Shown: positions 23,715-35,700, counted from the stretch's first letter. The stretch: 64,000 bases of DNA from Piper betle (GCA_033002965.1 JAURVB010014716.1:31049-95048); one strand, 5' to 3'. Notes: generated by a model from the sequence alone, not told the origin. A program made the numbers and translations.

Positions 23715-23952
23715 TCCCTACCCAGGCCTATATATATATATATATGTAGTTTTCGCGTTTTCAGTGAGACAAGAGATGGAGAAACCAACTGCACGTACCA
23801 TGAGCGGATGCCGTGATAGTCAAAGCGGGCTCTGGATTAGTGCCAGCGGACTATTCCATTCCCGAGGGATCCTGACAACTTCGCGTTTGAGTTCCTCACA
23901 CCCGGAGAACGTGGAGGTTTACGGGTACTGTTTAGTACAGTGCATGTCCGGA

Positions 23953-23957
23953 CTTGT
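23953..23957 (+). repeat. 5-bp target duplication of element C (left)
   Basis: CTTGT before TGTAACACC; repeated at 29806-29810 after the GGTTTTACA end of C. Removing the insert rejoins the element B sequence GGACTTGT with GGTTCAAAGGG. Confidence 0.9.
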
Positions 23958-24525
23958 TGTAACACCTCGTTTCGGCTCACCCGTGAACCGACCCGGAAAT
24001 GTCACCGGCGACCGAACCGTTCGTTAATCTACTAGATTCGGTTAAGCCGACCAGGATCTACTCTCGGCGTCTCAAGATGAAGATGCAAATATGAAATGCA
24101 TGAATGAGAACGATTGGGTTCTAACGCGGTCCTACATGCATGCTGTGATGTACAAGCAAAAACAAGACAAAATAATAAATGAGAAACCAAAAGAAAATAT
24201 ATAATATTTTATGAAAATACGATAACACATAATAATCTACCATGACATTAAATCATTATCTCATTCATTTTTACCCGAGCCGAGTCTGAACTCCAAGGCT
24301 CCCTACTCATTCATATTTATCAGTTCGTTTCATAACAAGTAATTCATCAAGACAAAAACATTGTAATAATCATCCACACAGCATTAAACAACCATCATTA
24401 TACATTACACGCGGCAGGTACATGTGTGCGCGGTTCCGTGCTGCTCCTCCGCAGTCCCGACAGCTTTCATCGCTCGCATTCCTCACCTACATATATATAG
24501 AAAAACCGTCAGTAACGAGTGTTAC
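23958..24525 (-). mobile_element. Element C, first part (inserted in B, reverse orientation)
   Basis: Reads TGTAACACCTCGTTTCGG on the plus strand, the reverse complement of the family's 3' end. It is cut at 24525 by element D and resumes at 27502. Total reassembled length is about 2.87 kb. Confidence 0.85.
24521..24525 (+). repeat. 5-bp target duplication of element D (left)
   Basis: GTTAC, repeated at 27497-27501. This is one arm of the palindrome CAGTAACG…GTTACTG conserved in family members. Confidence 0.9.
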
Positions 24526-27496
24526 TGTAACACCCCAAATCCGGTCCACGCTCATGAACCGAACCGGCATGTTACAGGCCCCGGTTAGGTCCGCTAACCC
24601 GAACCTAACTCATGCGGATCCAATCTCGGCGTCTTAAGATGAAGATACGATCTATCATGAATGAATAAATGTGCAAAATCCTAACATGGTACTACATGAA
24701 TGACATGCAAATTAAATTTCACACCATCACAATCACGAGAAAAATCGATGAAAATTCTGAAGTAAAACTGACAGAGTCTCCCCTAAAAGTGCAATTAGGG
24801 TCCACCCTGTCAAAATAATACATATACAAATATATATACATATATCAACAATTTTAATCACACATAAATCTAATATACTGTATATTCATTCATAGAACTT
24901 GGGTCTCAACCCACTACTCTGCTGCGCATCTCTGATCATATTTCACATTCTATTATCGTGTCTTAGCATCATCTCATTTCATTAATCATATCCTATCATG
25001 CCTCAAACATTTAATCATAGCATTCACAAAATAATAACATAATAATACAATATTAAACATTCAGAAATCTAACATGTGTGTGCACAAGACCTCATTGCTC
25101 CTCCGTCCAAGCTGGCTCATCCATCTCGTGCTTATCACCTACATATATATAAGAAAAACGTCAGTAACAAGCGTTACTGGTCCGGAAAATAAAATAACTA
25201 TAACAAACTGGCTATGAGAGCAAACTCTCATCTGAAAGAAAACATATACTTCCTCAAGAACACTCTGAAGGGCACTACTGAGGAGCCACTGGGCTGCAGA
25301 CCCGGTAGCATCCCGAACTTACTGCTGCTGGTACTGTGCTACTCTCAGCACTTCTTTTTCAGTACTTCTCGTGAAACTTTATCCTAAGCCCTCTCCTTAC
25401 CTCCATATTTCTCCTGGCCTTGAGCACGAAGGCCGAGTACTCTCAGGCAGTCGCCTTTAGTACCCTTTGAACCACAAGTCCGGACATGCGCTGTACTAAA
25501 CAGTACCCGTAAACCTCCACGTTCTCCGGGTGTGAGGAACTCAAACGCGGAGTTGTCAGGATCCCTCGGGAATGGAACAGTCCGCTGGCACTAATCCAGA
25601 GCCCGCTTTGACTGTCACGGCATCCTCTGCATGGTACGTGCAGTCGGTTTCTCCATCTCTCGTCTCACTGAAAACTCGATAAAACTATATATATAGGCCT
25701 GGGAAGGGATTCATATAATAGGCCCGAAGGCAACTTGTGGTGGATCTTGTTTTCGAAATCATCCTCGAGGGATCTCATCCTCGAGGGGTTATTAATCCGG
25801 AAAATATTCGATTAAATGGCCCGAGTTAAGTGGGATCCAATAAAACGCCACTTAACCCGCCCTGCAAATAATAAAATAAACATACAATGGAAGAGCGTAA
25901 AACAAGACGAGTCCTAAACGGACCTGGTAGAAGCTCCAAGCGTGGCATCGCGCCTAGGCGGCGAGCTCCTATTCCGTACCTACACATCAAAACTAAATAC
26001 TAACGCCCGCTAACTACATGATGCATCAAACTCAATAAATATCAATCACAATCAATAATCATAAATATGAAAATAATTCTAACTCATCCTATTCCTACCA
26101 ATTTTATTATATTTTCCTAAGCTACATTACTCGATTAGCATGCTCAACTCGATCTACCTCATTAGATCATTCACTATTCATTCTCAATTAATTGCATCAT
26201 GCAATCATCACTACACTCATACTCATATATTTATCATGACAATTATTCAATTCTAGCATGGTATACTAACAATCATAATCAATTTTAAATAACTCAATCG
26301 GAGGTAATTATACCTCACGTAGTCGGCAATCGGCGACGGCTAGGGTTCCGTCGCGCGTCTCGGAGCTCAAATTCGGCGCTCATCGGCGTCCGAAGCTCGA
26401 TCGGGCTCCACTGGGTGAGCCTTGCGGAAGATCCGGTGAATTCCGGCGAATTCCAGAATTTTCGATTTCCGGCGGTTTTCCGGCGCTCCGGCGGTTTTCC
26501 GGCGACTTCCGGCGGTTTTCCGGCGAAAATTGCCGGTGGTATCTACTAGCTGGATAGGGGTCATGTAGGGTACCATTGGAACCGGCTCGGCGAGCCCGAC
26601 TCATCTATGACATCAGCGTGACCAATGGAGGCGGCGGCTCGCCGGAAAACGGCAAAACAGAGCCGCGGCGCAATCGGTGGCTAGATCCGGCCGGGATGGG
26701 CGGCGTTGGCCTCCGTTCCGGTCGGGGAGGGTCACTGGGTGGTCGCTGGTGCTGAGGCGGCCACCTGATCGTGGCGGCGACGGTCGCCGGCGGCGAAATC
26801 AACGACGCGCCCAAAAGTTAGCCGCGGCGCTATGCACGGCAAATCCGGCGTCACGGCGGCCCGATTGGGGCCGGACCTGGTCGGGGCAGCATGGCGACGC
26901 CGTGGCTGGGCTGGGCGGCGTCGAACGGCGGCCAGGCGGCGTCGGCCGTGGCGGCGGTGGCGCGCGAACAGGGGCGGCGCGATGGTGACGGTTTGGGCGT
27001 GGGGGAGAAAGGTCGGGGGTGGAGAAGAAGGGTTGGGTGGCAATTTCGTAAATAATACTTGACTCGTCTCCGGCTCGAGTCAAGTATAATAACCAGGTCG
27101 TATTAAATCCTAAAAAATCCCTAAAAATCGGGAAAAATCCTGTAAAATCAATAACACCGAAACATCATAATTATATGCTCTAAAACTATCAACCCACCCA
27201 AAATGCCCGTAACGCGTCCTAATGCGGTAAACGGCCTAAAACTAATTCTACGATCCACTGTATATAAAAATAAAAAAAAATCACTGGCATACTCTCATAT
27301 ATTCTGATAACTCATTCTGTTCTGCTGTGTTCATGACGTTATCATCATATACTTGGGTACGCATGACCCTCATAGCTCATACACGCGACCGGCGTCGGCT
27401 CGGTACACGTGTCCTGAAACTGACTCAACTCGAAAAATAACGGTCGACCCGACCGGTTCTGAATATAAAACCCTAACTCGAATCATGGGTTTTACA
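24526..27496 (-). mobile_element. Element D: uninterrupted innermost solo LTR
   Basis: A complete 2,971-bp member in reverse orientation. It starts TGTAACACCCCAAATCCGG and ends GGGTTTTACA, flanked by GTTAC on both sides. Internal order in element orientation: 5' AT-rich part, GC-rich module, the GGAGCTCGCCGCCTAGGCGC word, GGATCC-containing box, TATA region, then the 3' third with the CAGTAAC/GTTACTG palindrome and terminal ACCGG-rich end. By nesting it is the youngest insertion. No retrotransposon protein domain is encoded. Confidence 0.9.
26320..27050 (-). repeat. GC-rich module of element D
   Basis: Homologous to the GC module of B and C. Three to four GCCGGAAAACCGCCGG units lie at about 26465-26530 on the minus strand. 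A frame with PIELRTPMSAEFELRDARRN precedes a stop near 26320. Confidence 0.75.
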
Positions 27497-29805
27497 GTTA
27501 CCGGCCCGAAAAATAACTAATATCAATCTGGCACAGGAGAGCAAACTCTCCTGTTGAATCAAAACCATATACTTCCTCAAGAACTCTCATCAGGGCACAT
27601 ACGGGAGCCGTCGCCGTCGGGCCGTCGCCCTCGGGTCGACAGCGTCCCCCTATCTTTCTCATTCTCATACCTTGGCCATTTCTCTATTGCTTCTCGCATC
27701 AAATTTCATTCCTTACCGCCCTCTGCACCTTCCATATTACTCCTGGCCTTGAGCACAAAGGCCGAGCACTCTCAGGCAGTCGCCTTCAGTACCCTTTGAA
27801 CCACAAGTCTAGACATGCGCTGCATTGCAGTACCCGTAAACCTCCACACTTCTCCGGGTTTGAGGAACTCAAAGGTGGAGTTGTCCGGATCCTTCGGGAA
27901 CGAAGTGGGTTCTCCCCAGCTCCAGAGCCCGCTCTTCCGGGCACACGCCCTATCTGAAGACGTGGCCGCAAGTAACCCTCATTCCATCTCTCACCGAAAA
28001 CACGAAAACTATATATATATAGGCCTGGGTTGGGATTTATACAATAGGCCCGAAGGCATCGTGAGCTGGATCTGAAGTTCGAAAACAAACTCGAGGGATC
28101 TCATCCTCGAGGGTTATTAATCCGAAATAAAACTGTTGGCTAAATGGCCCGAGTTAAGTGGGATCCGATAAAACGCCACTTAACTCGTCCTGCACATGAT
28201 AAATCAAATATACAATAGAGTAGCGTAAAACAGAGAACGAGTCCTAAACGGACCTGGTAGAAGCTCCAAACGGGTCCACGCGCCTAGGCGGCGAGCTCCT
28301 ACACCGTACCTACACAATCAAGCTAAAAACTAACGCCCGCATGATGAATCACACATCCTATAGCATGCACACACAATCAACACAATCACGCATCAATCAA
28401 CACACATCAACCTATATCAATTCTAGCAAGTCTACTTAGGTTAGTTTGCATTAGATCATGATCATTACCTAATAACCCTAATTAGTTTCATAACTTCTAT
28501 TTTTAACACCACACAATTCCACAAATTTCATATTTTATTCTAAATCAAATCCACATTTATATAAGTAATTACAATGCACAATTCATCAATCATAGCATGC
28601 AAATTCTAATAATCAATACTTTCAATTAATTAAGTTAAAATAAATTATACCTCGCGTCGTCGAAAATCGGCGACGGCTAGGGTTTCCGTTTCGCGGCTCG
28701 AAACTCGAATTCGGCACCTAGCGGCGTCCGAAGTCCGATCAGATTGGACTGGGTGCGTTCGGCGGATGATCCGGCGAATTTCCCACGAATCCAATTTTCC
28801 GGCAGTTCCGGCGGTTTTCCGGCGAGTGTCGGCGGTTTTCCGGCGGATTCCGACGGTTTTCCGGCGATGATTCGGGACGGGGCAATCAGGGGGTCTATCG
28901 GCACCAGCTCGACGAGCTCGGTCCAATGGCGGTGTCAAACAGAGCAACCGAGGCGGCGATGGCCGTCGACGGCGGCGTCGAAAATGGGCGGCGGCGGCGG
29001 TGTGCTCCGATCGGGGCTCCGGCCGGCCTCGACGGCGGTCGGGAGGATGGGGGAAATGTCGGCAACGGCGAGGGGGTGCTCGTCAGGGTCACACCGGCGG
29101 CGGAGCGGCCCGGACGGCGGCGGAATCCGGCCCGAAGTGGCGGCGGCCGAGGTGGTTTCGTGGGGCGATTCCGGCGTCGTGGCGGCGAGACGGTGGCCGG
29201 GGTGGGTCGTGGCGGCACGGCGACGGCACGACGGGGCGGGGCGGCGTCGATCGGCGGCAGCCCGGCGTCGGCAGCGGCGGCGGCGGCAACACGCGGCAAT
29301 GGCGGCGGCGAGGGTTTGGGGTGAGGAAGGTCGGGAGGATGAAAAACATGGCTAGTGGCAAACTCGTAATTTAGTATTGACTCGATTCCGACTCGAGTCA
29401 AAATAATAACTAGTTCGTAATAAATTCTAAAAAAAATCTAGAAAAATATGGAAAAATTCTATAAAATAAAACAAACACAACAACATCCAAATGACATGCT
29501 CTATAACTAATAACCCACCCGAATATAATCCAACGCGTCCTAATTCGTCATTCGGCCCTAAAAATATTCTACGATCAAATAAAAATAACAATCAATACTG
29601 CATACCTCCATATACTTGATAACCCATTTTTCATCATCTTTTAGGCGTTATCATCGTACATTTGAGCATACATGACCCTCATCGCTCATAACTCACAGCT
29701 GGCCTCAACTCAGCTCGCGGTCCATGAAGCTGACTCGACTCGAACCGACGGTTGAACCGACTGGTTCACTCCCGTAAAACTCTGGCTCGAGTCACGGGTT
29801 TTACA
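27497..29805 (-). mobile_element. Element C, second part
   Basis: Continues element C after D (27497-27501 is the D target duplication) and ends GTCACGGGTTTTACA at 29805. It includes the GC-rich module at 28650-29340 and the TATA-like TTGTATAAAT region near 28038 on the minus strand. Confidence 0.85.
28650..29340 (-). repeat. GC-rich module of element C
   Basis: Third copy of the LTR-internal GC block. Four GCCGGAAAACCG-type units at about 28798-28867 are spaced roughly 18-24 bases apart. Overlapping Arg/Pro/Gly-rich frames on both strands reflect composition, not genes. Confidence 0.75.
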
Positions 29806-30753
29806 CTTGTGGTTCAAAGGGTACTAAAGGCGACTGCCTAAGAGTACTCGGCCTTCGTGCTCAAGGCCAGGAGTAATATGGAGGTTCGGAGAGGGCTTAG
29901 GATAAAGTTTTACGTGAAGTACTGAAAAAGAAGTGTCGTGAGTGGTATAGTACCATATAGATCAAGATGCTACCGGGTCTGCAGCCCAGTGGCTCCTCAG
30001 TAGTGCCCTTCAGAGTCTTCACGTGGAGTATATGTTGTTTTCTTTTATATGAGAGTTTGCTCTCATAGCCAGTTTGTTATAGTTATTTTCTTTTCGGACC
30101 AGTAACGCTTGTTACTGACGTGTTTTTATATTATATGTAGGTAATAATCACGAGTTGGAGGAGCCAGCTTGGACGGAGGAGCACTGTTGTCGCTTGCACA
30201 CATGTCAGTCGATAGAGTGGTTACTACTTTATTTATGATGCTATTATATTGTGAATGATGTGAAATGCTAAGACATGATAGGATATGATTAAATGTAATG
30301 AGATGATGTTATGACATGATGAAAAGCTAAGACATGATGACAAGAGGTGAGATGTGATTAGAGTGCGCAGCAGAAGTGTGGCCCAAGTTCTATAATGAAT
30401 ATACAGTATATTAGATTATATGTGATTAAAATTGTTGATATATGCATATATATTGGTATATATTGTTTTGACAGGGTGGACCTTAATTGCACTTTTAGGG
30501 GAGATTCTGTCCGTTTTATTTTAGAATTTTCATTGAGTTTGATCGTAATTGTATTGGTGTGTGCTTGAATTGCATGTCATTCATGTAGTACCATGTTAGG
30601 GTTTGTGCATTCATCAATGCATTGCGAGTTGTATCTTCATCTTAAGACGCCGAGATTGGATCCGCATGAGTTAGGTTCGGGTTAGCCGACCTAACCGGGG
30701 CCTGTAACATACCGGTTCGGTTCACGAGCGTGAACCGGATTTGGGGTGTTACA
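29806..30753 (+). mobile_element. Element B, right part
   Basis: Resumes with CTTGTGGTTCAAAGGG and ends GGATTTGGGGTGTTACA. It carries the conserved palindrome CAGTAACGCTTGTTACTG near 30102-30119 and the terminal segment with CATCTTAAGACGCCGAGA shared by all copies. Confidence 0.85.
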
Positions 30754-30981
30754 GATGATCATGAGTATGATGAGCTAACCTGGACGGAGGAGCAGCGATA
30801 TTTCTTGCATACACACATGCCCTATGATAGCATGTTTAATATTTTAAGGATGATGTAATGAAATGTAAAATATGATGATATGATGTGAAATATGAATAAA
30901 ATGTATCGGTAGGTCAAGACCCAAGATTCAGAGTGATTGATATAGTAAATTAGAATTACAAGTGAAAGAAAATATCTTGTG

Positions 30982-31022
<41 letters not shown>

Positions 31023-31308
31023 AATTGACAGGGCCACCCTTAATGTATTTTTGGGGGAGATTTTGACTATTTTTTTTTTGAAATTTTTAATAATTTTATT
31101 ACAATTGTTGTTGGTGTGTAAATTGGTTTATGTCATTCATGTAATAGCATGTTAAGGTTTATCTTTATGTATTCATCAATGCATAGCGATAAACATCTTC
31201 CATCTCGGATGCCGAGAATAGATCCACAGAGTTGGGCTTGGGTTAACTGACGAGACCAGTGATATTCTGGTTTGGTTCTTGTGCATGAATTGGATTTGAA
31301 GTGCTACA
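30754..31308 (+). mobile_element. Element A, right part
   Basis: Resumes after B with GATGATCATGAG (first five bases are the B target duplication) and ends GATTTGAAGTGCTACA. TATTA follows, against TAATA at the left edge: a 4/5 match expected for an old target duplication. It contains a (TG)n(TA)n microsatellite. Confidence 0.75.
30978..31021. repeat. (TG)n(TA)n microsatellite in element A
   Basis: About 6 TG units followed by about 15 TA units. Confidence 0.9.
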
Positions 31309-31390
31309 TATTAGATGTGAGACTAAGTTGAAGAATTTCACAATTTATCCACTTTAGAAAATTTCATTTTCAGAAATTCTTTTACTTGAC
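31309..31390. repeat. Dispersed AT-rich repeat, copy b (right remnant)
   Basis: TATTAGATGTGAGACTAAGTTGAAGAAT matches the internal part of the dispersed repeat, while 19990-20057 (ATAATAGACTAAGTTAT…GTTAAC) matches its left part. Element A therefore landed in a copy of this repeat, making a fifth nesting level. Confidence 0.5.
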
Positions 31391-31499
31391 CCTTCCTAAA
31401 CTTAGTACATAACCTTCTTTGACCCATAACTAATTGCCTAGTCAACATCTATAATTTAACCCATCATCTAACATAGAACTGAGAAGTTTTGATACTATT

Positions 31500-31797
31500 T
31501 GTAATGATCGGCCCAAAGTATAACATAATAGATTAAGTCATTTAAAAGTAGTTAACAAAGTTAAAAATTTATAATTTATTCTCACTTATAAATAGATTTT
31601 ACTGTAATAAATATTAAATTTGAGACTTAGTTGAGAGATCTTAAAAATCCTCACAATTAAGGGATCTCAAGAGATTCGAGATTTTTCAACTTAATCTTAC
31701 ATTTAATATTTAGTAAAATAGGATCTTATTTATAAGTGTAAATGATAACTTAATTAATTATTTTAAAAAATAACTTAATACTTTAGGCTGGGTAATT
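31500..31797. mobile_element. Fold-back MITE-like element (dispersed repeat, copy c)
   Basis: About 300 bases forming a long imperfect inverted repeat. The left arm (CAAAGTATAACATAATAGATTAAG…ATAAATATTAAATTTGAGACTTAGTTGAGAGATC) pairs with the right arm (GAGATTTTTCAACTTAATCTTACATTTAATATTTAGT…). It has no coding capacity, and the target duplication is unclear. Related single-arm copies lie at 17115-17290 and around element A. Confidence 0.6.
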
Positions 31798-32439
31798 ATA
31801 AATCTCATCCCTCGCCGTGCGGTAGGAGAGTGGTTAGATTTTGGTAGGTTTGGGCCTTATGTTTTTGCCAAATTTTATGTTACCCAGGTCAGGTTTTACC
31901 AGTACGATGTAATAGATTAAATGGAGCATAGTGTCTTTTTATGGTGTGTCGGTTACTTCGGTTAGTCTAAGGAGTTTTATTATTAAAAAATTTGTCCTTC
32001 CTCGTTGTTGGGATATTTGAGGGTCTCTTTTCTAATTGTGTGTCAGAGAAATAGGATTACTACACGATCTTAATTAATTAAAATTTGAATTGATTGATTT
32101 ATCAAAATAATTTAATATATTGAACTCATATATCTTACCAATTTGTTAAATAACATGTAAAATAAAAAAAAGAAAAATATTTTTTATTATCCCAAGAATA
32201 ATACATACATATATGAAATTATAATTTGACTTAGTTCATAAAATAAAACAACCCATGTGTGCGAATAATTATTTAATTAGTATTTTAAATCGAAATTTTA
32301 TCAACATGTAAGCCAATCGGCTTTACTCAATCGGAGTCAGCTTCAATTATCTTCCACTAATAATAAATAAAATTTTCGTAGGAGCGTACATTTTCTGTTA
32401 ATTAAGGTTAGTTTGATTAACACTAAAAGTCCTTAAATT
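31798..32439. other. AT-rich region upstream of the kinesin gene
   Basis: No gene or clear repeat recognised. Confidence 0.5.
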
Positions 32440-32753
32440 TGAAATTTAAACTAAAATTTCAAAACACGCACATTCTCCCTCCGAAATTCCAAATCCAGTC
32501 CAAAAAACGAAAAAATGAACGTTCACTACCACCTCCTGCCTCTCTAGAACAGAGCGGCCATGGCCGACCTCCAAGCTTTCTCTCTCGAATGACCTCCCAA
32601 AATCTGGACAAAGCTCCCAACTTTTCCCCCCGCCATGTGCTCAAAGGTCTGTAATGGGGTCCGAATCCGGCGTCCCCTTTTCGCCATGTGAAGTCTGAGC
32701 TCCCACTACCCCCTCGCCCCCCAACCCAAGCTTCCCCCGATTCGATTCCACCA
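32440..32753 (+). promoter_or_regulatory. Kinesin 5' flank and leader
   Basis: C/T-rich sequence preceding the chosen start. An in-frame ATG at 32688 would add 22 Pro-rich residues. The ATG at 32754 (ACCAATGGCC, good context) is preferred because the following [19 protein letters not shown] is the normal start of the family. Confidence 0.5.
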
Positions 32754-35700
32754 ATGGCCGCCGCCTCCTACTCCTCATCCTCGTCCCGGGGGAGGAGCGG
32801 CTCGCCGTTCGGGTACAGGAGGCCCGGCAGCTCGTACTCGACTAATTCGTCGTCGTCGGCGTCCGTGGCGGGGCGGGTCGGACTCGGGCACCACCGCTCC
32901 GCATCATCCGGCGTGTGCTCTGGGAATGGGTTCGTGCCGAGGTCTGTGACTCCCGGGCGGCACCGGCATTATGCGCCAAAGGAGGCTGCCGGGCCGGTGG
33001 CGCTGGCGGAGCCGATGGTGGCGGAGCCGGTGGAGGGGTCGCGGGGCGGGGACAGCATCTCTGTGGCGATACGGTTCCGGCCGTTGAGGTGGGTGTGGCT
33101 GGGGGCTTGGATCTGGTTGGGGATGGTGTGGATCTGTGGTTGGTTGTTTTCATTTGGTTTGTGGATCTGTGCAGCGATCGGGAGCTGAAGCGAGGGGACG
33201 AGATTGCTTGGTATCCGGACGGGGATAAGGTGGTGCGGTGCGAGTATAATCTTGCAACTGCATATGCATTTGGTACTCAATGTGCTTTGTTCTCGTTCTG
33301 AAAAACTTGAAATTTTGGGATTTGACTCGGATGATTGTTGGCCTGCTTGATCCAATTTATGTGTTTTCTTCGGTGAACTCAAACATTACTCTTCAGATGG
33401 TAGAGCTCTTTGTGTAATTGTGCATTGCTCTTATTGCTTTGTGTCACATTGTTAGGAAATCAGCTTAATTTGTAGGTATAAAAAGTTTGGAGATAGGTGA
33501 ATGCTTTATCATAATAAATCTGATATGGATAGACTTCGAGTGTAGAGAATTGAGGCCCAATGCATGATAACTGTTAGATAGGTGGAGTTGTGTTGCCGCC
33601 ACCGCATATGCATTTTGTGTGCGTTTTGTTTCTCTCAATGGAATTTTTTGAATTTTTGTGGTGTGACATAGCCAATTACTGATCTGCTTCATCAAAATTG
33701 CGAGTTTTCTTGGGGTGATTTCAAATCTCATAACGCAAACCATAGGTGCTCTTTGCGTCATGGAGTTAAGATAGCAGCTTTGTTGTTGGTTAAAATTTTG
33801 TAAGATAGGTGCCTGTGTCCCAGTTATTATTATCAATTCTTTTGGTTTGCTGTCTTCTGGTTTTCTTTCTTGTAACTTGCGGTTTACTTGTCGTCTACTC
33901 AGATAGTGTTTTTGGGCCTAGTGCCACGTCTACAAGCAGTTTATGAAGTTGCTGCTCGGCCTGTTGTGAAAGCCGCAATGGATGGTGTAAATGGTATGGT
34001 TTGTCTACTATTGCTCAACCTGCCAGTTGTCTCTCTATTTTTCTGCTTGATATTAATGTGCAAAGAAATACAAAATAATGAAGTACCACTCTCTTTGGCT
34101 AAGGCACTTAATGAGGTGCCACTATTTTTCTTACTTTCTGGATGTTACATGCTCTGTGTTTCTTTTCTTCTTTATTTAAATTTAAATATTGTTGTTCATG
34201 AATAGTATTTTGAAGAATTTAATGTCTATTTAAGATATTATCTTCCTTTGTAGAACGACTAATATTTTCATTATTCTTCCTTTGTACTCAATGTTAACCA
34301 ATGTGGTAATAAATTGGGTAATATAATGATATTGACGTTTTCCTTTATGGTAAAAACAGAGTCTATTGCCAAGTTTGCAACTTGCTGTGCAGTATGCTAG
34401 TATGCAAAGATGTATGCCTAAACAAGAGCTCCCTTCTTTGCATATGTTATTTTGTTTGAGCTGTTTGCTGGTATTGCAGGAACGGTCTTTGCATATGGTG
34501 TTACTAGCAGTGGAAAGACGCACACCATGCATGTAAGTAACTCAGTTCAGTGCATCTTGTTATTTCAGAGAGTATCATTATTGGTACCCAATCATAAGAC
34601 CAGTTTCCATTGATGTAGTTATGCCTTTATTTTTTCGTGGCCATCTGGTCATCTTTGTTGGATCCTAAGTTTACATTTGGATAATAAAACACCTCCAAAC
34701 TCTACTTTTTTCCTCTGCTTACAGACTGTAATTTCTGCTACATCTGGTTGTTGATGTTTATTGGTCTTACCTGCCTGATTTCTTTTAACAATAGAGGTAT
34801 TCAATCGTATGATTGACATGGGAAAGTAATACTTATTGTACTTTTTTTGTTTGGAACTGTAGGGTGATCATATCTCTCCTGGAGTCATACCTCTGGCAAT
34901 CAAGGATGTTTTTAACATAATCCAAGATGTAAGGAAAATGCTCGAAAAGTTAATTGATTTTTGAAGGTTATCACTTCTAAGTTTTCAAAAGTTGACATAA
35001 ATTTTATTTATGATCATTTCTAAATAGCATTAATCACTTCATTCCCTTAATTTGTTGTCTCTTTTGTTGATTCATTCAAATGTGTCTTGCATTCTTCACG
35101 GCTCCTGAAGATCACTAAAGAACTGTCATTGTTTTTCTTCTCACTTGCTCATGGTTTTGTAAACGAACTTGTTCAAAGCATTTGACATATATTTGAAATT
35201 TAGGCTTTGTAGTCTTGATAATTATGAATTTTGTAAGAATGTAAAGCGCAGTAGATTTTGTGGGTGATTAATCATTTACCTTGTGATCAATCTTTTTGTG
35301 AACATGTTTCAAAGCATTTGATTAATCTTGATAATTGCGAGTTTTGTAACATTGTAGAGCAAGCAAATTTTATGTGTCCTTAATCATTTACCTTTTGCAG
35401 ACTCCTGGAAGAGAATACTTACTTCGTGTTTCTTATCTTGAAATCTATAATGAGGTTAGTAATGCACTTTTTATATGAAGTGAATGGATATGGGCTGTTT
35501 TTTAGTCACAATTCATTCCAATCATTACATTTTTTATCATTCTCTTTATTTGAGTTAGCTCACTTTTTTCTTCATTCAACTTTCAGGTGATAAATGACTT
35601 GCTGGATCCAACAGGACAAAATCTTCGTGTTAGGGAGGATGCACATGTATGTCTAGGCCTGTAGTTATGGCTGATATGCAATGATAAACTATTTGTAAAT

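Larger units (their letters stand above)
21976..23957 (+). mobile_element. Element B, left part (inserted in A)
   Basis: Begins TGTAAAACTTCGATTCGAG and is interrupted at 23957 by element C; it resumes at 29811 and ends at 30753 with GGGGTGTTACA. Reassembled length is about 2.93 kb. Ends TG…CA with a perfect 5-bp GATGA duplication are the signature of LTR-retrotransposon integrase. There is no gag-pol, primer-binding site or second LTR, so a solo LTR of a long-LTR element is the best reading. It contains a GC-rich module (22400-23100) and a TATA box (23707-23714). Confidence 0.85.

Noticed and set aside
22360..29401. Many 70-200-codon Arg/Pro/Gly-rich frames inside the nested LTRs
   Set aside because: Composition effects of the GC-rich module; no gag, protease, RT, RNase H or integrase motif in any of them.
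32688..32753. Upstream in-frame ATG as kinesin start
   Set aside because: The added 22 residues are Pro-rich leader-like and the family begins at the MAAAS position.
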